From Eutrigla gurnardus (Eukaryota > Chordata > Actinopteri > Perciformes > Triglidae), in contig OY741285.1 of the NCBI GenBank assembly GCA_963514095.1, forward strand, positions 10,293,116-10,357,115: DNA of 64,000 nt. Direction: 5' to 3'. The translations under genes and the position numbers were made by a program. This document shows, in pieces, positions 58,400-64,000 of the stretch. Under the pieces are notes generated by a model. It searched no databases and was not told the DNA's origin. It saw nothing but the letters and a program-made list of their open reading frames with translations. Each line of letters begins with the position of its first letter. Position 1 is the stretch's first letter.

Positions 58400-61195
58400 C
58401 AGGACAGAGGTGAAGGAATGAGAGCGGGTGGCGTGGACATGAGCGTGAGATCAAACTTCCAAACAGAAAGGAGGGGGGGAGGAAGGAGGCTTGTAACTGG
58501 AGCTGTTTGTATGTTTTTCCTTAAAAAGGTTAGATGTATGGTTGGAAGTCTGGAGTACAGGACACCCCCCTCGTACCAAGTAAACCACACCCCTCCATCA
58601 CTTTACATCACCACCACTGACCTCGCCACATTGCACAGTGACAGCGTTGATGGTGGATGGGGTGAATGCAAACACACACACACACACGCACTTCCTGGTA
58701 AGCAACTGGGAAGATTTAAACCTTCATGAGTTACTGGTGTTTGACATCGGGCCGTTTGGAGTCCAGCGGGTGCCAATTTACGATGTACTCACACGCAACT
58801 TTATTCTATATTCGAGTATTATCAGTGTATATGTGATGAAGTATTATACTTCACTTGCAGCAACATATTTAAAGGTTTCTTGTGTTAGAAATCGAAGAAA
58901 GAAGACTTACTTCAACTTACTATATTTTTGCGTTGATTTTGGCGGTCCCTGTGGACAAAAGCGGTAGTGTTTCCAGGGACCTGATTCCCTTTAGACAACC
59001 CCTGATTTTATGGCAGCAGGGCCTGATAGTCCGCCTTGTGTAGTCCTGGTTCTGGTGCTCCCCCTTCCTCCGTTCTCTTTAGAGAGCCCAGCAATGTGGC
59101 CTGGGCCTCCAGCAGTTTGGTGTCGGCTCCCAGCATGGACGGGCAGAGCAGCAAGGAAAACTCTGCACCTGGAGCTCTTCAGCTCCCACCAGGTCAAAGG
59201 CTGGCAGTGAAGACGGATCTGGGTCTGTCCGTGGTGGGATGGTTGCTGCTGGAGGCCCCACGCAGTCTGACCTGAAGGAGTTTCTGTCGAACCTGCAGGA
59301 TTTTATCTGATTTTGCCTGAATCCGACCATATTAAAATGCATAACCAGTTAAACTTTCCTTACAGTAACATTAAGAGATCACATTCAAATACAAACTTTG
59401 AACCTATTCAAATATTTAAAGAGAATATAATATTACTTACATTTAGCAGCTTTTTGAAGTTCATCTCAGACCTGAACTCATTTGAAAATCAATGCATAAT
59501 GAAAAACTCACCTAAACTGACTGATATTCCCACATATGCAGCAAACCAATCCAAATACAGACAAATAAAACCCAGTATGTCCTGGAAGTCTGACTGGAAG
59601 CACCTCGGTTCACCATACCGAGCGCAGCACACTCGACCTCCATTATCACATCTGCCACTTTCCATCACAAGTGCCTTAATGTGCACGGACTGGGTTAAAA
59701 CAAAAAGTCTGTCACTGGCCATATAAACCCTGGGATATGCGCCCGCTGTGGAGCTGCATGTCCTAGGTGTTTACGGCCCCGGCACCCTGCCAAAACCTCG
59801 AGTCAAGGCTGCCCCGTCCTTCTTGTGTTCCTGCCTGCCCAAGCAGATGACTGACTGAGGGCAGTGATTGAGGTGCAACATGACGTACCGAACAGTAAAT
59901 ACCAGGAGCTATAGTGACAGAACCGTCCCAGAATGCCCAGCGGGATTTATTGAAAATAAATGAGAGGGGATTGTGGGTGACAGGTTTGAGTGTGGCTTTA
60001 TGAGTTCCCCTCCAATCTCCTCTCACGGAACAATCAGAAACCCGGGGCAACGGGCTCTCAAAACACTGCTGGCCAACAAGTGCTCACTCCCATATAGCCC
60101 AGGTCAGGGTCATGACTTCAGCTTTTAGCCTTGCAGAGCATCTAGAGCTCTGATTATCTTTAATAAGGGTGGGATTATCTTTTTTTTTTTATCAATTATA
60201 TCCTGGTGGTTCTTCTAAATGGTTATAACGCAGAAATCAAAGCCAAATATGAGTAAAAAATACACCAGTTATCAGTTATTCATTGGGTTCTTATTGATAT
60301 TTAAATCAAACCGTCTTTGGGACAAGGTGACCAATTAATAAACGTTGATTCAAGATTTTTTTTATTGTCACACACACAGTAGAAACAGGAAATCCATATT
60401 TTGCAGTTTCTCTTCACACAGTGACCTCAAATACAAAATAAAGAATACAAATATATACTAAAAACCGAAGGTATGAATGTATAAAAAATATGTACAAAAG
60501 AAAAAAAAGTATTAGTCAGTCTGTGCAGTTTAGCAGCAATTCTTAGATATTAAGGATATAAAGGATATAGTGCAATGTGCAAATATACAGTTCAAGGGCT
60601 GCTTATAAATGACGGATTCCCTTCTTCAAGCACAGTGAATGCCTACAGAACAAAATATGATGTGGATTACAGTATGTTGATATGCTAAGGGAACACTTGA
60701 ATCCTATAGTATCAATAAGGATTCAAATAGAACAAATAAATAAACAGGTCAAAATCAGGTACATTTGTAAAACTACATGTCCTTACCTTGGAGTGTACAG
60801 ACTTACCATGAGATGAACTTCTTCTTCCAGATAAAACATCCGTTGAACCAGGTCTCATCTCCCAGCTCTCTTCTCTCCATCACCAACAGTCTCTAAGTGG
60901 CGTGAAGCCGTTCCTCCAGTCTTGCGTGAGCCGACCTCATTCCCGCTTTGGGTATCAACTACCAAGATGTGTGCATGGTGACAATGAGATGACAGGGTAA
61001 TTGTAAGTAATTTAGAACTCCTCAGACATATATGGGTCAGCGGGTCATGTGTTGGCGCTGACCTGAATATTCCTGGTTTGGCAGGCTACTCGGCACGCCC
61101 ATTAGTGAGCTCATTATCACGACATACCTTACCAAAACTTATCTTGGAGCACAGAAGGGGCCCCCACAAAACCCTCAGGGGCCTACCCCCTTTCC
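58400..61195. other. Intergenic DNA between the divergent B30.2 paralogues B and C
   Basis: This 2.8-kb gap separates two head-to-head genes. It holds a short CA run (58674-58687), a GC-richer block at 59010-59330 with coding-like frames on both strands (see findings), and AT-rich sequence with a TTTTTTTTATTGTCACACAC segment at 60356-60375, a phrase I have seen at fish LINE ends. I can support no complete gene here. Confidence 0.5.
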
Positions 61196-61201
61196 TGGGA
61201 G

Positions 61202-61210
61202 TATATAAAG
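61202..61210 (+). promoter_or_regulatory. TATA box of B30.2 paralogue C
   Basis: TATATAAAG on the plus strand, 93 bp upstream of the ATG at 61295, which puts initiation near 61233. Confidence 0.65.
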
Positions 61211-61294
61211 AAGGCGTTTGCATCGCTGCAGCAGAACGCCGCTGACAGACGCCGACATTAAAGAAAAACCTCGACACTGCAAGAAGCGATAAAG

Positions 61295-62453
61295 ATGCCG
61301 ACCAGAGCTCCCAATAACAGAGTCATGCTGGCGAGCAGCAGACGTGGTGAGTGAACTCTGCAGTTTCATCAACCAGGAGAAGTTTATCTGGAGTGGAGCC
61401 AGAATGCTGCTGGATAAGAGTTTGTTTTAGAGATTAGAACTTTGAGTTACTTTGACAAGACTTTCAGGGCAGTTTTTGCATGTCGTTAGTGTGAAGTTTT
61501 CATTCTTTGACACAAGTATATTTGTTTTATACTTACAGGCTCACAATCTAAAAGTCTGGCTTCTCCCAGAGGTAAGATCTCAGGGCCGTTGAAGACAATG
61601 CCTCCGCTTCTGCTTGTAACCGCATCATCCGATTATCATCTCACACCAGCGATGTAACTCTTCTCATTGTTCAGAAAAGATCCCAGACTACGAGCCAGAC
61701 ATCCCTGAGCCTTCATGCAGAGCCGATCTCCTGAAACGTAAGAGCAGTCGTTCGAAAACTCCATGCATGTAGTTTCTCCTTCTGACCCTGCACATCCCCA
61801 CAGACTGGATCAACCTTTCCCTGGACGACAAGACGGCCAATAAGATGCTGTGGATCACAGAGGGGGGATCCAAGGTGTCACGCATGACTGATGATGTCAC
61901 TTGTCCGGTTCTCGACAGGCTGGAGAGATATGAGCATGTCCCTCAGGTAGGTTTTAATCAAGACAAATCCTTTCCAAACATGCAATACTGCTTCCTATAT
62001 GCTCACTCTTCTTTGCTCTTCAAGGTTCTTTGCAAAGAAGGCATCTCGGGCTTCCGTGCATACTGGGAGGTGAAATATTCAGGATGGGTGGTCATCGGAG
62101 TCGCCTACGAGCAGGCTGGGAGGAGGGGAAGCGACGGACAATGTGGGCTGGGCGAGAATGAACAGTCCTGGGGTCTCGGGTGGGGTGGATCACACTACCA
62201 GGTGTGGTCCAATGGCATCAACACAGAAATCTGGGATATTCCCCAGTGCTCCACCATCGGGATATACCTCGACCAACCAGCCGGAGTCATCAATTTTTAT
62301 GCAGTAGAAGAAGCGAAGGAGGGAGACGGGAGCGAAGCCAGAATGGAGATCAGACTGTTGCAGCAGATCAAGAGGCCTTTCAAGGGGAGGATGCTGCCAG
62401 GTTTCTGGATGGGACAAAAGTCCTCATGTTCCCTAGTTAAACCAGAGGAATGA
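61295..62453 (+). CDS. B30.2/PRY-SPRY-only protein, paralogue C
   Basis: Five coding exons on the plus strand: 61295-61346, 61539-61571, 61675-61737, 61804-61946, 62025-62453; phases agree and give 239 aa. The start MPTRAPNNRVML is preceded by a TATA box. A short Ser-rich piece (SQSKSLASPR) leads to the linker PDIPEPSCRADLLK. PRY: INLSLDDKTANKMLW, PVLDRLERYEHVPQ. SPRY: YWEVKYSGWVVIGVAYEQAG, GLGENEQSWGLGWGG, STIGIYLDQPAGVINFY; the end is SCSLVKPEE. This is the most compact copy (introns 66-192 bp). Poly(A) signals are at 62729-62734 and 62738-62743. The gene is divergent to paralogue B. No RING, B-box or coiled coil is present. It may be annotated elsewhere as TRIM16-like from its B30.2 domain alone. 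Function unknown. Confidence 0.9.
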
Positions 62454-63065
62454 AGTCAAGAGTGTGTGTTTTTCCTTTTCCTTACATTTCCATTTAATCT
62501 TCATTTATAATACATATCTATGTTTTAAAAGATATTTATCTGCAGCGTATATTTTAGAATAATGCCTCTTCCTAAATGAAAAGCTCTGTATATAGAAGCT
62601 GCAAAAGTGTTTGTGTATCATGTGTGTCAGTAAGATGTGAATTTTGTGAAAACCAAATCAATATTTAAAGCATAAAGCATTGTAGCACTTTGTAAGTAAA
62701 AAATATATATTTTGTGTGACTTTAATTAAATAAACACAATAAATATTATGCATTAAAAAAGGTGTGAATCATTATTGCACTCTACTAACATCAAGGAATA
62801 TAAGATCAAATGTATATTATTTAACTTTTGTATACATATGCATACAAATTAGCACATCTCAAAGTATTTTTTGTTGCAATATCAACCAAACATATCAAAA
62901 AGTATTTAATGCCATACATATTTTTAAGAGAGGGCAAACAAAGCAAAGCTTGCATCGCTTTGTGGTATAATTGTCAGGCGATAAGTCATGATTTATAAAT
63001 ACAGGCTTACATCACAGGAAAGAGAATCCATCACTGTCATGTGAAGCATTCAAACAGCACCATAC

Positions 63066-63373
63066 CTTCAGCTGCTCTGGATCTTTCATTCTTCGCCCTC
63101 CCCTGTTAACACTGAGCAGGGGGTCCGGAGGATTAGACTGGTGACAGGAAAGCAGATCCTGTGAAGCATTAAACAAGATCATATTTGAGCATGCACATAA
63201 TGCCAGTGAGCAAGCAAGGGGGAGAGTTGATGAAATGTTAAAAGGGCGGATGCAGGAGTAAACTCAATGCAGAGTTCATTGATAGAAAAAAAGACTTGTT
63301 TTTTTTCCTTCATCATATTACAGCTAAACTGGAGCAGTAAAAAATACTTACCAAGCTGTTACACCTCGTCATA
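63066..63373 (-). CDS. Possible 5' end of an unidentified gene, two small exons
   Basis: On the minus strand ATG at 63371-63373 opens a 21-bp exon (MTRCNSL) ending at a strong GTAAGT donor (63352). The next block, 63066-63158, is 93 bp (31 codons), open, preceded by TTCACAG and followed by GTATGG; it reads DLLSCHQSNPPDPLLSVNRG then GRRMKDPEQLK. Both are phase 0, so they join in frame. I do not recognise the protein and found no third exon to the left, where paralogue C lies on the other strand. It may be a real gene start, a nested arrangement, or chance. Confidence 0.3.
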
Positions 63374-63932
63374 GCCTCAAAGTCTCAGTGGAATTAACAG
63401 CCAACATACAGCACATAAACACAAAAAAAACACAGCGCAGAAGACACTGTTAACAGCTTGTTCACATTATTTAGATTTTCTTCATAATACTCAAGCATGA
63501 TTTCTATATTGTATTATTTTGTTTTTTTCAGAAACCATACTAATGTGTATGGGTTTTTATAATCACGGGGGTTTTCAGGCTTGTGAAGATTTCAGCTCAA
63601 GCTTAACTTCCAACAAAACAGCAAAAATAAAAAAAATCACTGTAAAAATACCATCCTATAATTCATATTGTGTCTTCCATGCATTTATTTATCTGTCTTT
63701 TTATTCATTGTTGGAGAGCCACTTCCCTGACAGTCTGTAGTCCTTTACTTGAGATATGAGCCACACTCATCTGGGTAAATGAAAACCTCGTCTTTGACTC
63801 CCCCTAGCGACGGTTAACAGCATGACAACAAGCAGCTCAACACCGTGGATTTGCTTAGCTGTCGAATTTGGGCGAGTAGAACGTCGATTGTGATTGGATG
63901 ATAATGTCCTCTACTGGTATATTGTGTGTGTA

Positions 63933-63965
<33 letters not shown>

Positions 63966-63970
63966 AAATG

Positions 63971-64000
63971 TACACTCAACAAAAATATAAACGCAACACT
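63971..64000 (+). mobile_element. Probable DNA-transposon terminus cut by the window edge
   Basis: ACACTCAACAAAAATATAAA followed by CGCAACACT is a terminal sequence I recall at the ends of a widespread fish DNA transposon. Only about 30 bases are in the window, so family and orientation are unproven. Confidence 0.4.

Larger units (their letters stand above)
62760..64000. other. Right-hand flank with a possible minus-strand exon pair
   Basis: AT-rich DNA downstream of paralogue C. It contains a weakly supported exon pair on the minus strand (63066-63158 and 63353-63373), a short (TA)(CA)n run at 63930-63965 and a probable transposon terminus at the window end. Confidence 0.45.

Noticed and set aside
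49481..62453. Possible toxin-like (SNTX-type) genes, because that family ends in a similar B30.2 domain
   Set aside because: Only the B30.2 module is present; the large N-terminal part that defines those proteins is absent in all three copies.

Overview
The window is vertebrate nuclear DNA, almost certainly from a teleost fish. The genes are split into short exons with GT-AG introns. AT-rich introns carry CA/GA/ATT microsatellites, and there are hAT-type transposon remnants, a solo LTR and repeat families I know from fish genomes. The recognisable proteins are vertebrate: a Kv1 potassium channel, FGF21, liprin-alpha-3 and PLEKHA4. All four have human counterparts close together on 19q13.33 (from memory), so the window is a piece of that conserved linkage group, compacted and reordered.

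Layout. 1-792 (+) is the 3' part of kcna7, cut by the left edge. 3827-4783 (-) is a complete fgf21 with four coding exons and a TATA box. 4.9-10.9 kb is intergenic, with a ~182-bp satellite array at about 8.2-9.5 kb and a solo LTR with target-site duplication at 7628-7945. 11169-26462 (-) is a complete ppfia3: I placed 30 coding exons whose phases all agree, giving 1219 aa. Its probable CpG-island promoter and non-coding first exon are near 30.5-31.1 kb. 32641-40809 (-) is a complete plekha4: 21 coding exons, 1212 aa, with an unusually long last exon. 40.8-49.2 kb shows no gene I can support.

49.4-62.5 kb holds three small paralogous genes (two -, one +) that each encode a protein of about 240-250 aa: a short variable N-terminus followed by one PRY-SPRY (B30.2) domain. 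All three share a five-exon layout and a TATA box. A 1.5-kb hAT-type element with a perfect 8-bp target-site duplication lies between the first two. The last 1.2 kb has a weakly supported exon pair on the minus strand and, at the edge, a probable DNA-transposon terminus.

The four recognised genes do not act in one pathway: membrane excitability (kcna7), metabolic hormone (fgf21), presynaptic active-zone scaffold (ppfia3), phosphoinositide-binding adaptor (plekha4). They are neighbours by ancestry. The B30.2-only cluster is a local tandem expansion and the least familiar part of the window. Exon boundaries were read by eye from splice consensus, phase and remembered family sequences; no alignment was run.
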